Source of the DNA: Actinobacteria bacterium 13_2_20CM_68_14
Lineage (GTDB): Bacteria; Actinomycetota; Thermoleophilia; Gaiellales; Gaiellaceae
NCBI GenBank assembly: GCA_001914705.1
Contig: MNDB01000089.1
Location: 1 to 15,997 of the forward strand
DNA length: 15,997 nt
Direction of reading: 5' to 3'
The notes beneath the pieces were generated by a model. It was not told the origin of the DNA, did no database searches, and saw only the letters and a list, made by a program, of their open reading frames with translations. Shown here piece after piece: positions 5,000 through 12,869 of this stretch. A program made the position numbers and the translations under genes. Position 1 is the first letter of the stretch. Every line of letters begins with the position of its first letter.

Positions 5000-7833
5000 G
5001 AAACCACGACCGGCCCCGCCGTCGCCAGCTCGATCGCCTCGTCGAGCGTGAGGCTCGCCCCTCGCTCGAGCTCCTCTTCGAACCGGCCGGGCTCGAGCTT
5101 CATGCGGGCAGCTTCCTGGTAGACGTCGATCCAGGGTTGGCGCTCGGGCGTCCGTGTCGTCCCGACCGACTCGAGGACGGCATCGGCGGCCCCGAACAGC
5201 GCGGCCGCCCTCGCGCCCTCTCCTCCGGCCGCGGCGATGCCAGCGGCGGTCTCGAGGCACTCGGCGACGGCCCGCGGCTCGTTCAGGCGCCGCACGATCC
5301 CGAGGCTCTCTTCGACAAGTTCTTGGGCGCGGCCGAGCTCGCCGCGGATCACGATGGCCGAGGCAAGAGAACGCAGGCAGGCCGCGACAAGCTGCGGCGT
5401 CCCGCCGGCCCGCGCGAGCTCGAGCGCCTCTTCGCAGCGCTCGATCGCGGCCCCGACGTTGCCCAGTGCTAGCTCGATGAGACCAAGATCGCGCGCGACC
5501 GTAGCCGCGTTGAAGGTCGAGCCGAGCTTTTCGGCAAGCCGTGCGCCCTCGTCGTAGAGGTCCCGCGCGCGGTCGAAATCCTGACGGAAGAAGGCAATGT
5601 TGCCGAGGTTCGTCAGCACCGCCATCCTGCGCTCGTCGTCGTCGAGCCGGCGGGCGACCTCAAGGCTTTCTTCAAAGGCTCGCTCAGCGCCCTCGATGTC
5701 GCCGTCCTCCGCGGCGAGCACTCCGAGGCCGTTGAGCGCCTTCGCTCTCGAGACGAGCGGCGCGTCCGGCGCCGCGGCCAGCGCGGCCTCGAGCGCCGCC
5801 CGGCCCTCGCTCAGGTCGGCGTGCAGCAACCAGAGCCGCCGCAGGGCGCCGGCAAGCCGCAATGCGGTCAATCCGTCGCCGCTCTCGAGGGCGAATGCGA
5901 GCGCGGCTCGGAAGTTGTCGCGCTCGAGGTCCAGGCGCGCCGCCCAAACGTCCTGGCTCGACCCGTTCAGCTCCGGCTCGCCCTCCTCTGCGACGCCGCC
6001 GAAGTACGCCGCGTGGCGCCTGCGAAGGTCGACCTCCTCGCCGGCGGCCACGAGACGCTCGAGCGCGTATTCGCGGACGATCTGGAGCATCGTGAACCGC
6101 CGCACGTGCGAGCCCGTGTCGACGACCAGGCTCTTGTCGGCCAGCGAACCGAGCAGCGGAAGCACGTCGTCGCCTTCCTCGCTGTGGCAGACGGATTCGG
6201 CGGCCGCCAGCGTCCAGCCGCCAACGAAGACGGAGAGCCGGCCGAACAGCCGCCGCTCGGCGTCGTCGAGCAACTCGTAGCTGGAGTCGATCGCGGCGCG
6301 GAGCGTGCGGTGGCGTTCCGGCGCATCCTGGACGGCGGCGGGCAGCTCGAGCCGCTTGCCGAAGCGTGCAAGCAGCTCGCCGGGGCTCAGGATCTTTATG
6401 CGAGCCGCGGCCAGCTCGATCGCGAGCGGCAGCGCGTCGAGCGCGGCGCAGAGGGCGACGACGTCGGCGACGTTCTCTGCCGCGAGCTCGAAGTCGCGCT
6501 TCGCAGCCTGCGCGCGGGCGACGAAGAGCGCGACAGCGGGTGCCGCACGTGCCGCCTCGTCGTCGTCCCCTTCCCCGGGCAGCGCCAGCGGGCCAACCGG
6601 AAACTCGTGCTCGCCGGTCAGATGGAGGACGGCGCGGCTCGTGACGAGCAGCTGCAATTCGGGCGACGCCGAGAGCAGGCGGCCGAGCAGCGGCGCGGCC
6701 TCCGTCAACTGCTCGAAGTTGTCGAGCACAAGCAGCGGCGGCTCGTGCACCAGGTGGTCGGCGAGCGCCTCCTCGACCGGCCGTCCACCGGCGCTGAGGT
6801 GAAGTGCGTTCGCGATCGTCGAGGCGACCAGCCCGGGATCTGAGAGATGCGAGAGATCGACGAAGAAGGCCCCGCGGCGCTCGTCCGACGCGAGCCGCCG
6901 TGCAACCTCCGTCGCGAGCCTCGTCTTCCCGATCCCGCCAGGCCCGGTCAGCGTCAGCAGACGCGCCCGTCCGGATTGCAGAACGTCGGCGGCCTCGGCC
7001 AGCTCGCGCTCGCGCCCGAGCAGCGGTGTCGGCGCGGCGGGCAGGTCGACCCGGCGCGCGGCGCCGCCCGCCGCCGCCAGGCTCTCGTCCTGGACAAGGA
7101 TCGCCCGCTCGAGCGCCTGCAGCGCCGGCCCGGGCTCGATTCCGATTTCCTCGACCAGGGTCTCGCGTGCGGCGCGGTACTCCGCGAGCGCATCCGACTG
7201 GCGGCCGTCCCGGTAGAGAGCCAGCATCAACTGTGCCCGAGCGCGCTCCCGCAGGGACTGAACCGCGACGAAGGCCTGGAGGGGAGGGATCAGCTGCTCG
7301 TGGCGTCCGAGCGCGAGCTCGGCATCCGCGAGATCCTCGAACGTGCTCAGACGGAGCTCCTCCAACCGTGCGGCCTCGTGCGTAGCGAACTCGGCATAGA
7401 CAACGTCCACGAGCGCAGGTCCTCGCCAGAGAGCCTCTGCCTCGGACAGGAGCCGCGCGGCGAGCTCGGCGTCTTCGGCAAAGAGGGCGGCGCGGCCTTC
7501 AGCGGCGAGCCGCTCGAAGCGCCTGCTGTCGATCGTCTCTTCCGGCGCGTTCAACTGATAGCCGGTCGGGGTGGTCGCGAGCACCGCGCCGCGATCGACG
7601 CCGACCTCGAGCACGTCGCGGAGCCCGGAGACGTGAACCTGCAGGGCGTTCTTTGCCCGCGCCGGAGGGCGCTCGCCCCAGAGCGCGTCGATCAGGTGCT
7701 CGCGGGAAACCGAGCGGTTCGGCTCGAGCGCGAGCGCAAGGAGCACCTTGCGCTGATTGCCGCCCGCGACCGAAACGACGTCCGTTCCGCGCCGCACCTC
7801 GAGCGGGCCGAGAATCCGGTACTCGAGCCGCAT
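4996..7833 (-). CDS. AfsR/SARP-type transcriptional regulator (winged helix, BTAD, NB-ARC, TPR)
   Basis: A 945-residue cytoplasmic regulator. Residues 1-95 are an OmpR-like winged helix (FxLLGPLEV-type start, the ALWGERPP segment, and TTPTGYQL at 87-94). Residues about 98-243 are the bacterial transcriptional activation domain, ending IGIEPGPALQALERAIL. The NB-ARC part follows, with P-loop GPGGIGKT (297-304) and Walker B LLVLDNFEQL (367-376). The C-terminal third is helical with TPR-like repeats, for example ALNGLGVLAAEDGDIEGAER and VLTNLGNIAFFRQDFDRARDL. This is the large SARP layout that activates secondary-metabolite or stress genes when NTP-bound. The ATG at 7833 has AAGGAGG 13 bases upstream, rather far, but an in-frame TGA four codons upstream blocks extension. 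No LuxR-type helix-turn-helix or cyclase domain is present. Its targets are unknown; the repeat upstream of it suggests autoregulation. Confidence 0.92.
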   Translation of the reverse strand: MRLEYRILGPLEVRRGTDVVSVAGGNQRKVLLALALEPNRSVSREHLIDALWGERPPARAKNALQVHVSGLRDVLEVGVDRGAVLATTPTGYQLNAPEETIDSRRFERLAAEGRAALFAEDAELAARLLSEAEALWRGPALVDVVYAEFATHEAARLEELRLSTFEDLADAELALGRHEQLIPPLQAFVAVQSLRERARAQLMLALYRDGRQSDALAEYRAARETLVEEIGIEPGPALQALERAILVQDESLAAAGGAARRVDLPAAPTPLLGRERELAEAADVLQSGRARLLTLTGPGGIGKTRLATEVARRLASDERRGAFFVDLSHLSDPGLVASTIANALHLSAGGRPVEEALADHLVHEPPLLVLDNFEQLTEAAPLLGRLLSASPELQLLVTSRAVLHLTGEHEFPVGPLALPGEGDDDEAARAAPAVALFVARAQAAKRDFELAAENVADVVALCAALDALPLAIELAAARIKILSPGELLARFGKRLELPAAVQDAPERHRTLRAAIDSSYELLDDAERRLFGRLSVFVGGWTLAAAESVCHSEEGDDVLPLLGSLADKSLVVDTGSHVRRFTMLQIVREYALERLVAAGEEVDLRRRHAAYFGGVAEEGEPELNGSSQDVWAARLDLERDNFRAALAFALESGDGLTALRLAGALRRLWLLHADLSEGRAALEAALAAAPDAPLVSRAKALNGLGVLAAEDGDIEGAERAFEESLEVARRLDDDERRMAVLTNLGNIAFFRQDFDRARDLYDEGARLAEKLGSTFNAATVARDLGLIELALGNVGAAIERCEEALELARAGGTPQLVAACLRSLASAIVIRGELGRAQELVEESLGIVRRLNEPRAVAECLETAAGIAAAGGEGARAAALFGAADAVLESVGTTRTPERQPWIDVYQEAARMKLEPGRFEEELERGASLTLDEAIELATAGPVVVS

Positions 7834-7877
7834 TTCGATTGTTCAGCCTCCTTCAGTTCGGCGTCGCAAGCGAGCGC

Positions 7878-7897
7878 CTTAAGCGGAGCTTAAGCGG
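7878..7897. promoter_or_regulatory. Direct repeat with 11-bp period, candidate SARP binding site
   Basis: The 9-mer CTTAAGCGG occurs twice, at 7878-7886 and 7889-7897, starting exactly 11 bases apart. This reads as a 7-mer CTTAAGC, a 4-base spacer and a second 7-mer. SARP proteins are known to bind direct heptamer repeats separated by four bases, overlapping the -35 region. The site is 45-64 bases upstream of the AfsR-like start codon, the right place for autoregulation. CTTAAG is itself a palindrome, so a dimeric repressor is the alternative. Confidence 0.5.
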
Positions 7898-8038
7898 GTG
7901 GTGGGAACATCGCTTCGCCGTCAGTCAAGGAAGAGCCGCAGACCGTGAGAGGAGACCGCAAGTGCCGACCGAAGGCACAGCCAGCTTGAAGAGCCCGGTT
8001 CGGACGCGGAGCTTCTGCGGCGGAGAGGGGCGCGCGCA

Positions 8039-8066
8039 AGCGGCCGGGAGCCGTCACCCGGCCGCT
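8039..8066. terminator. Perfect 10-bp GC-rich hairpin, possible terminator
   Basis: AGCGGCCGGG and CCCGGCCGCT are exact reverse complements around an 8-base loop. There is no T-run on either side, so it would be a weak or factor-assisted terminator. It lies about 100 bases past the dehydrogenase stop on the minus strand and upstream of the AfsR-like promoter, so it could insulate the two. Confidence 0.4.
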
Positions 8067-8120
8067 CGTGCGTCAACCTGTGGCTCTGCCTATGCCCCGA
8101 AATCGCCAGATCAAAGGAAG

Positions 8121-8170
8121 GAGGCCGGATGATCGCCTCGAGCGCATTTGACGGCCATTAGTCCGGCCTC
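8121..8170 (-). terminator. Inverted repeat over the dehydrogenase stop, possible terminator
   Basis: GAGGCCGGA (8121-8129) and TCCGGCCTC (8162-8170) are exact reverse complements, 32 bases apart. On the minus-strand transcript the stem begins at the dehydrogenase stop codon and its 3' arm is followed by the pyrimidine tract CTTCCTTTG. That fits a terminator with a long loop, though the loop is larger than usual. Confidence 0.4.
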
Positions 8171-9131
8171 ACCAGACGGAACGTAGGAGTTCGGCGACCT
8201 CGGCAGGCTCAGCTTGCCGGGGGTTCGCCTTTGCTCCACCCCGTTGCGACGCGGCGTGGCCCAGCTCGTCGAGGTCCTCCTCGGGCACGCCGAGATCGCG
8301 CAGGCGCTCGAATCCGCCGAGCAACGCCAGTTCTTGTACCCGCCCCACGGGATCGTCCGTTGCGAGGGCTTCCGCGAAGCGGGCGATCTCCTCGCCGGCA
8401 ACCGGCCGGTTGAACCGCAGCGCAGCAGGGAGGCAGATCGCGTTCAGCGCACCGTGCGGCAGCCCATAGCGGCCGCCGACCGCCTGCGCCATCGCGTGAC
8501 CCAGACCCAGCCCCGCGAGCCCGAGCGCATGTCCGGCGACATCGGCGCCCGCGAGCAGCTTCGTCCGCGCCTGCCGGTCCTCGCCGAAAGCGGCCACCCG
8601 CGGCAGCGCCTCGTTGATCGTCCGAGCGCCCTCGATCGCGAGCACGTCGGCCTGGGGACTCCGCCCTTTGACGTAGAGCGCCTCAGCACAGTGCGCGAGC
8701 GCGTTCATGGCGGTGCCGACCGTCACGTCGAGCGGGAGCCCGAGGCTCAGGTCGGGGTCGTAGACGATGCCGGCGAGATCCGCTCCCGACCCGCCGCCCT
8801 GCATCCGGCGCTCCGGGTCGCGGATCCCGAAGTTCGTGGCCCATTCGGCGCCCGCGTACGTCGTCGGCACCGAGACAACCGGCAGACCCGTTGCGACCGA
8901 GACGGCCTTCGCAAGGTCGATCGCGCTGCCGCCGCCGACCGCCAACAGCCCGTCGGCGCCCTCGGCAGCCGCGGCAATCTCGTCGATCCGGTGGCTCGGC
9001 ACCTCGTTCCAGCGTCCCACTGCGGGCAGGTCGAGCTCCGACCAGCGCTCGCTCGCGATCAGGAACGGCCGCTCGATCCCGAGCTCCCCCAGGAGCCCGG
9101 GGAGCTCCCGAAGACCCCACCGAACGATCAC
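8169..9131 (-). CDS. Iron-alcohol-dehydrogenase superfamily protein, maleylacetate-reductase-like
   Basis: A 320-residue NAD(P)H-dependent oxidoreductase of the iron-ADH/DHQS-like fold. GGGSAIDLAKA (66-76) is the dinucleotide-binding loop, and VPTTYAGAE (88-96) matches the PTTYAGSE segment of maleylacetate reductases. AMNALAHCAEALY (141-153) has Asn where iron ADHs have the metal-binding Asp. H147, H212 (GLGHAM) and H226 (GLPHG) are kept, while the extra His of the ADH HxxxH pair is Gln (Q216). This favours a maleylacetate-reductase-like enzyme, which would act late in hydroxyquinol or chlorocatechol degradation; other substrates are possible. The frame stays open upstream to 9452, but that part is a shadow of the LysR gene. 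GTG at 9131 with GGAG five bases before it gives a start at the normal N-terminal strand. No ring-cleavage gene is nearby. Confidence 0.82.
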   Translation of the reverse strand: MIVRWGLRELPGLLGELGIERPFLIASERWSELDLPAVGRWNEVPSHRIDEIAAAAEGADGLLAVGGGSAIDLAKAVSVATGLPVVSVPTTYAGAEWATNFGIRDPERRMQGGGSGADLAGIVYDPDLSLGLPLDVTVGTAMNALAHCAEALYVKGRSPQADVLAIEGARTINEALPRVAAFGEDRQARTKLLAGADVAGHALGLAGLGLGHAMAQAVGGRYGLPHGALNAICLPAALRFNRPVAGEEIARFAEALATDDPVGRVQELALLGGFERLRDLGVPEEDLDELGHAASQRGGAKANPRQAEPAEVAELLRSVW

Positions 9132-9202
9132 GCCGGCTCCGCCGCACCCCACACCGTTGCGGCCTTGCAGCTGGGGTTTAGCGGCCGCGCCGCGCAGCAG
9201 GC

Positions 9203-9229
9203 GGCCGCACCGGCAAAGCCGGCGCGGCC
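9203..9229 (-). terminator. Hairpin in the gap between the LysR and dehydrogenase genes
   Basis: GGCCGCACCGG (9203-9213) and CCGGCGCGGCC (9219-9229) pair over 11 positions with one mismatch that becomes a G-U wobble on the minus-strand transcript; the loop is five bases. It lies 27 bases past the LysR stop. No T-run follows on that strand. It may separate the LysR message from the dehydrogenase gene. The 124-base gap holds no gene. Confidence 0.35.
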
Positions 9230-9255
9230 TCTTTGACGGCATCGCAAGCGACGCC

Positions 9256-10149
9256 TCACGCCGCGAGCTTGGCCCGGGCGAAGTCGACGAACGCCTCGGC
9301 TGCTCGTGTCGGCGAGCGTCCGGCCGGTCGCACGAGCGAGATCTCACGGACGGGCTCATGGCCCTTGACCCGGGCCGCGGCCAGCGTGCCCGCCGCGAGC
9401 TCGGCCTCGACGCCCGAGCGCGAGATGAAGGTGACGCCGAAGCCGGCGGCAACCGCGCTCTTCACGGACTCCTGCAGCCCGAGCTCGAGCCGGACATCGA
9501 GATCGCGCAGGCGCAAGGGGCCGCCGCGTAGCTCGTCCTCGATTACTTGGCGGACGCCGGCGCCTTCCTGCATCAGGATCAGGTGCTCGCCCCGGAGCTC
9601 GTCGAGCGTCACCTGCCTGCCCGCGAAAGCGTGGCCGGGAGGGACGACGAGGATCACCTCATCGCGGAAGAAGGGCTCGAAGACGACCCCGCGGTGGCGC
9701 GGCGCGGCGCCGACGATGCCGAGCTCGAGCTCGCGTTCGGCCACCTGCTCGATCACCCGATTCGTGTCCGAAATCGACAGCGCGACACTCAACTCAGGGT
9801 TCGTGCGCTGGAACTCGCCGAGCAGCACCGGGACGACCGTGCCACCCGGCCCGGTCGAGGCGCCGAGCGCAAGCTCGCCACGCAGCACGTCGCCGTCTCC
9901 TGCGAGCTCGTCGAGCAGCTGCCCCTCGAGCGCGAGCATGCGCTGCGCGGCCCGGTAGAGGCGCTGCCCCGCCTCAGTCGGCTCGACCCGTCGCCCCGAG
10001 CGGTCGAGCAGCTTCGTCCCAAGCCGCTTCTCGAGCGAGCGAATCTGAAGGCTGACGGCCGGCTGGGTCACCCCGAGCCGCTCGGCGGCCTGCGAGAAGC
10101 TCTTGCGGTCGACGACTTCGCAGAAGGCGGAAAGCTGACGCGTATCCAT
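9256..10149 (-). CDS. LysR-type transcriptional regulator
   Basis: The 297-residue product has the classic LysR N-terminal helix-turn-helix (residues 1-60: MDTRQLSAFCEVV, then SFSQAAERLGVTQPAVSLQIRSLEKRLG) and the following PTEAGQRL segment. The remainder is the periplasmic-binding-protein-like effector domain (about 88-297), with LGASTGPGGTVVP, ELELGIVGA and SVKSAVAAGFGVTFISR. The effector domain recalls the CysL/YeiE/CbbR branch, some members of which sense sulfur or carbon metabolites, but this is impression-level. The ATG at 10149 is preceded by an in-frame TGA two codons upstream and has no Shine-Dalgarno, so the mRNA may be leaderless. It lies upstream of and co-directional with the dehydrogenase, not divergent from it as is common for LysR regulators. 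Its targets are unknown. Confidence 0.93.
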   Translation of the reverse strand: MDTRQLSAFCEVVDRKSFSQAAERLGVTQPAVSLQIRSLEKRLGTKLLDRSGRRVEPTEAGQRLYRAAQRMLALEGQLLDELAGDGDVLRGELALGASTGPGGTVVPVLLGEFQRTNPELSVALSISDTNRVIEQVAERELELGIVGAAPRHRGVVFEPFFRDEVILVVPPGHAFAGRQVTLDELRGEHLILMQEGAGVRQVIEDELRGGPLRLRDLDVRLELGLQESVKSAVAAGFGVTFISRSGVEAELAAGTLAAARVKGHEPVREISLVRPAGRSPTRAAEAFVDFARAKLAA

Positions 10150-10157
10150 AAGCGTTC

Positions 10158-10163
10158 ATTATG
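10158..10163 (-). promoter_or_regulatory. Candidate -10 box of the LysR gene, leaderless arrangement
   Basis: Reading leftward, CATAAT (10163-10158) matches the TATAAT consensus at five of six positions and ends eight bases before the LysR ATG. Transcription would begin one or two bases before, or at, the ATG, which agrees with the missing Shine-Dalgarno. No clear -35 box is seen about 17 bases further upstream. Confidence 0.4.
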
Positions 10164-10247
10164 AAGGAGGGCGTAGTGCCTCACGCGGTGATGGTGCCGA
10201 GTCTCTCGGTTGCGAGCACCAAGCCAGAGGCTGCCATCGTCCCGCGG

Positions 10248-10268
10248 GCCAAGGCTTGGAGCCTTGGC
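10248..10268 (-). terminator. Hairpin downstream of the helicase gene
   Basis: GCCAAGGCT and AGCCTTGGC pair perfectly (9 bp) around a three-base loop, about 85 bases past the helicase stop. There is no T-run, so it is a terminator-like stem only. The rest of 10150-10351 holds no gene; a smaller stem CCGAG-TCT-CTCGG is also present near 10198-10210. Confidence 0.45.
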
Positions 10269-10351
10269 AAGGGCGAGGGTGGACTCTGGCGCCGCGTGAT
10301 CGCGGGCGAGAGGCCGGCGTGTATCGCCGGGTGAAGCACTGACTATTGCGT

Positions 10352-12217
10352 TCAGGCAACCGCGAGCGCGGCGAGGACCTCCTCGCCGTAGCGCTCGAGC
10401 TTCGTCGGGCCGACGCCCGGCACCGCTGCGAGCTCCGAGAGCGTTCGCGGCCCTCGCTCGGCGATCTGCTCGAGCGTGGAGTTGTGGAAGACGACGTAGG
10501 CCGGCACCTCGTCGGCCTTCGCTCGCTCGAGCCGCCACTGCTTCAGCGTCCGGAAGGCCGGCGGTAGCTCTTCCTCCGAGCGGCGCGGGGCTGCTTCGCG
10601 GCGAGTCTCGACCCCGAGCTCGGCGAGGAAACGGCTCGGCCGGCGCGTCCAGGTCAAGGCGAGGTGCTTGCGGGCCCTTGTAATGCCGACGTAGAGCAGC
10701 CGCCGCTCCTCCGCGATCGCCTTGTCGTCGCCGAGCGCCTGTTTGCACGGGAGCTCGCGCTCCTCGATCCGGGGCAGGAAGACGGCGTCCCACTCGAGCC
10801 CCTTGGCGCGGTGCAGCGTCAACAGGTGAACGCCTCCCTGGGCGCCGTGGTCGAAGCGCTCGCGGAGCCAGGCGATCCACGCCCCGATGTCGCGGGTGCC
10901 GTCGTCGAACTCCTCGGCCAGGACGATCAGGCGCGCGAGGTCGCTCTGCCGCGTCAGCTCACGTTCTCCCAGGTCCGGAGGCGGCGTCTCCTCCCAGCCG
11001 TGCTCGAGGGCGAGGCGCCGGACTTCGTACGCAACCGTGCGTGACGTCGAGCCGCCGAGCGCCTTCAGCAGCTGACGGGCGGCGTCGCGCGTCAGCAGAG
11101 CCGCGCCCTGGAAGGGAATCTCCGCGTCGCTAAAGGCCTCCTCGAAGTCGACCGAGCGCGCGTTCAGGCGGATCAGCACGGCCATCTCCTCGAGGGGCGT
11201 GCCGGCGGCGTGCAGCTCGCGGACGCGCTCGACGACGAACTGCGCTTCGGCATCGCCGCCGTCGAAGCCGCGCAGCTCGGGCTCCGGGCCCGGCCCGTGC
11301 GTCTCGCGCAGATGCTTCTCGGCGCCGCCGAGCCGCGGGACGAGCCGGTTCGCGAGGCCGAGCACCTGCGGCGTCGAGCGGTAGTTGGCCTCCAGCCGAA
11401 CGACGGTCGCGTTCGGGAAGTGCTGCGGCAGCGCCAGCAAGTACTCGGGAGTCGCGCCCGTGAAGGCGTAGATCGACTGGTAGTCGTCGCCGACCGCGCA
11501 GAGCTCGTCGCGGTCGCCGAGCCAGAGCTCGAGCAGCGTCTGCTGCAGCAGGTTGACGTCCTGGTACTCGTCGACCGTGAAGGCGCGATAGCGCTCGTGC
11601 ACCTGCGCGAGCGCCTCGGGCTCGTCCTCGAGCAGCTTGATCGCCAGCCCGAGCAAATCCTCGAAGTCGATCGCGCCGGAAGCCTCCTTGCGCCGCTCGT
11701 ACTCGCGGAAGACGCGGGCCATCAGGTCGTCCGGGATCGGCGGCTCGTGGCCGTTCAGACCACGGCGGTAGGTCTCGGGCGTCAGCCGCCGGTTCTTCGC
11801 CCACTCGACCTCGGTCGCGAGATCGACCGCGGGACGGAACTTGTACGGCATCGGCAGCGTGTTGCCGATCTGCCGGAGCATCAGAGCCTTGGAGGCGAGG
11901 ACCCGCCCGGGCGGCTCGCCGCGGAACCAGCGGAGCTGGGCAAACGCGGCCGAATGGAACGTCCGCGCGCGGACGCCGCCGGCGCCGAGCTGTTCCAAGC
12001 GGCTCCGCATCTCACGCGCTGCCTTGTCCGTGAAGGTGACGGCGAGGATCTGGTCTGCTGAGAACGCACCCTTGGCGACCTGGTTTGCGATCCGCCGCGT
12101 GATCGTCGTCGTCTTGCCCGAGCCCGCGCCCGCGAGGATGCACACAGGCCCGCGCACCGTCTCGACGGCACGCCGCTGTTCGGGGTTCAACCCCTCGAAG
12201 ATCGCCGACGCGTCCAC
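10352..12217 (-). CDS. UvrD/PcrA-family 3'-5' DNA helicase with C-terminal HRDC domain (UvrD2-like)
   Basis: A 621-residue superfamily 1A helicase. The Q-motif region NPEQRRAV (11-18), Walker A GAGSGKTTT (30-38), TFTDKAAREM (61-70), Walker B DEYQD (216-220), QSIYAFTGA (247-255), EANYRSTPQVL (276-286), TLHRAKGLEWDAVFLP (467-482) and ERRLLYVGITRARKHL (504-519) are all intact, so it should be an active ATP-driven DNA translocase used in repair. Residues about 551-621 form an HRDC domain, ending VPGVGPTKLERYGEEVL. This resembles mycobacterial UvrD2, but the four-cysteine linker known there is absent: no Cys lies between the helicase core and HRDC. The 2B region is short. The start is GTG at 12217 with a GGTGG-rich stretch upstream. 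It follows the ANTAR regulator by 58 bases on the same strand, so co-transcription is likely though not certain. Confidence 0.93.
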   Translation of the reverse strand: MDASAIFEGLNPEQRRAVETVRGPVCILAGAGSGKTTTITRRIANQVAKGAFSADQILAVTFTDKAAREMRSRLEQLGAGGVRARTFHSAAFAQLRWFRGEPPGRVLASKALMLRQIGNTLPMPYKFRPAVDLATEVEWAKNRRLTPETYRRGLNGHEPPIPDDLMARVFREYERRKEASGAIDFEDLLGLAIKLLEDEPEALAQVHERYRAFTVDEYQDVNLLQQTLLELWLGDRDELCAVGDDYQSIYAFTGATPEYLLALPQHFPNATVVRLEANYRSTPQVLGLANRLVPRLGGAEKHLRETHGPGPEPELRGFDGGDAEAQFVVERVRELHAAGTPLEEMAVLIRLNARSVDFEEAFSDAEIPFQGAALLTRDAARQLLKALGGSTSRTVAYEVRRLALEHGWEETPPPDLGERELTRQSDLARLIVLAEEFDDGTRDIGAWIAWLRERFDHGAQGGVHLLTLHRAKGLEWDAVFLPRIEERELPCKQALGDDKAIAEERRLLYVGITRARKHLALTWTRRPSRFLAELGVETRREAAPRRSEEELPPAFRTLKQWRLERAKADEVPAYVVFHNSTLEQIAERGPRTLSELAAVPGVGPTKLERYGEEVLAALAVA

Positions 12218-12275
12218 CCGGCCACCCTAGCCCCGCCGCGTGACGGCGCTGTGGCGGATCTGCTTCAGAAGCGCG

Positions 12276-12869
12276 CTATTTCTTCGCTGCCGGCGATTCC
12301 AAGATGTCCTGCTGCTCGACGATCACGCGCGCCACGTCGACGAGCCGCAGATTCCGCTCTCGCGCCGCGAGCTGCAGCCGGCGGAACGCATCGGGCTCGG
12401 CCAGCCCGAGCGCCTTCATCAGCAGGCCCTTCGCGCGCTCGATGATCTTTCGCTCTTCGAGCGTCTGCTTCGTCTGAGCAAGCTCGGCCTGCACGCCCTC
12501 GAGCTCAGCGTGGCGAGCCGCGGCAAGCGAGATCGCAGCCTCGAGCTCCCGCGTGTCGACCGGCTTCGTCAGGTACGCGCCGGCGCCCGTCGCCACCGAT
12601 CGCTCGATCAGGCCGCGGTCGTCGACCCCGGTGATCACGACAACAGGGCGGCCCAGGCCACGCGCGGTGAGCTCGGCGGCGGCCGCTAGCCCGTCGAGCT
12701 TCGGCATCTCGACGTCGAAGAGGTAGAGATCAGGCCCAGTCGCCGCCGCTTCGGCAACCGCCTGCTCGCCGTCGCCGACCGGGCCGAGCGGCTCGTGGCC
12801 GAGAGACCTGACCCGCTCGGCGAGAGCGAGGGCGATCACCGGATCGTCCTCGGCGATCAGGATGCGCAT
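12276..12869 (-). CDS. Response regulator with ANTAR RNA-binding output domain
   Basis: Residues 1-115 are a receiver domain with the acidic pair D8-D9, phosphoacceptor D52 (LFDVEMP) and K102 (LTKPVD). A coiled-coil linker (about 118-135, ELEGVQAELAQTKQTLEE) leads into the ANTAR domain (about 134-190, RKIIERAKGLLMKALGL, then AFRRLQLAARERNLRLVDVA). ANTAR proteins bind paired short hairpins in leader RNAs and prevent transcription termination when phosphorylated, so this regulator probably acts on RNA and not on promoters. The 197-residue length is typical. ATG at 12869 shares one base with the stop of the sensor kinase gene (TGATG), which strongly implies a cognate pair. A HisKA_2 kinase with an ANTAR regulator resembles the EutW-EutV pair; the signal here is unknown. 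Confidence 0.95.
   Translation of the reverse strand: MRILIAEDDPVIALALAERVRSLGHEPLGPVGDGEQAVAEAAATGPDLYLFDVEMPKLDGLAAAAELTARGLGRPVVVITGVDDRGLIERSVATGAGAYLTKPVDTRELEAAISLAAARHAELEGVQAELAQTKQTLEERKIIERAKGLLMKALGLAEPDAFRRLQLAARERNLRLVDVARVIVEQQDILESPAAKK

Larger units (their letters stand above)
7834..8168. other. 335-bp intergenic region without a supported gene
   Basis: This lies between the AfsR-like gene, which reads away to the left, and the stop of the dehydrogenase gene. It should hold the regulator's promoter and the dehydrogenase's terminator. Contents seen are an 11-bp-period direct repeat (7878-7897), a small hairpin GTGCC-7 nt-GGCAC (7962-7978), a perfect 10-bp hairpin (8039-8066) and a 9-bp inverted repeat over the dehydrogenase stop (8121-8170). 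Open frames crossing it lack coding signs and ribosome-binding sites. A small RNA is possible but unproven. Confidence 0.6.

Noticed and set aside
5821..6843. Long plus-strand open frame antisense to the AfsR-like gene
   Set aside because: High GC leaves long open frames opposite real genes. No ribosome-binding site or family motif is seen, and the minus-strand protein shows clear domains here.
9132..9452. Upstream extension of the dehydrogenase frame to 9452
   Set aside because: The extra residues are low-complexity Arg/Ser/Ala and overlap the LysR gene. GTG at 9131 has its own Shine-Dalgarno and matches the family start.
10068..10880. Minus-strand open frame crossing the helicase, gap and LysR genes
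   Set aside because: It runs across two well-supported genes in another frame and is Arg/Pro/Ala-rich without motifs.
12218..12275. Terminator between the ANTAR regulator and the helicase gene
   Set aside because: Only 5-bp palindromes (CGCCG-CGTGA-CGGCG and GCTTC-A-GAAGC) are present with no T-run; too weak to call.
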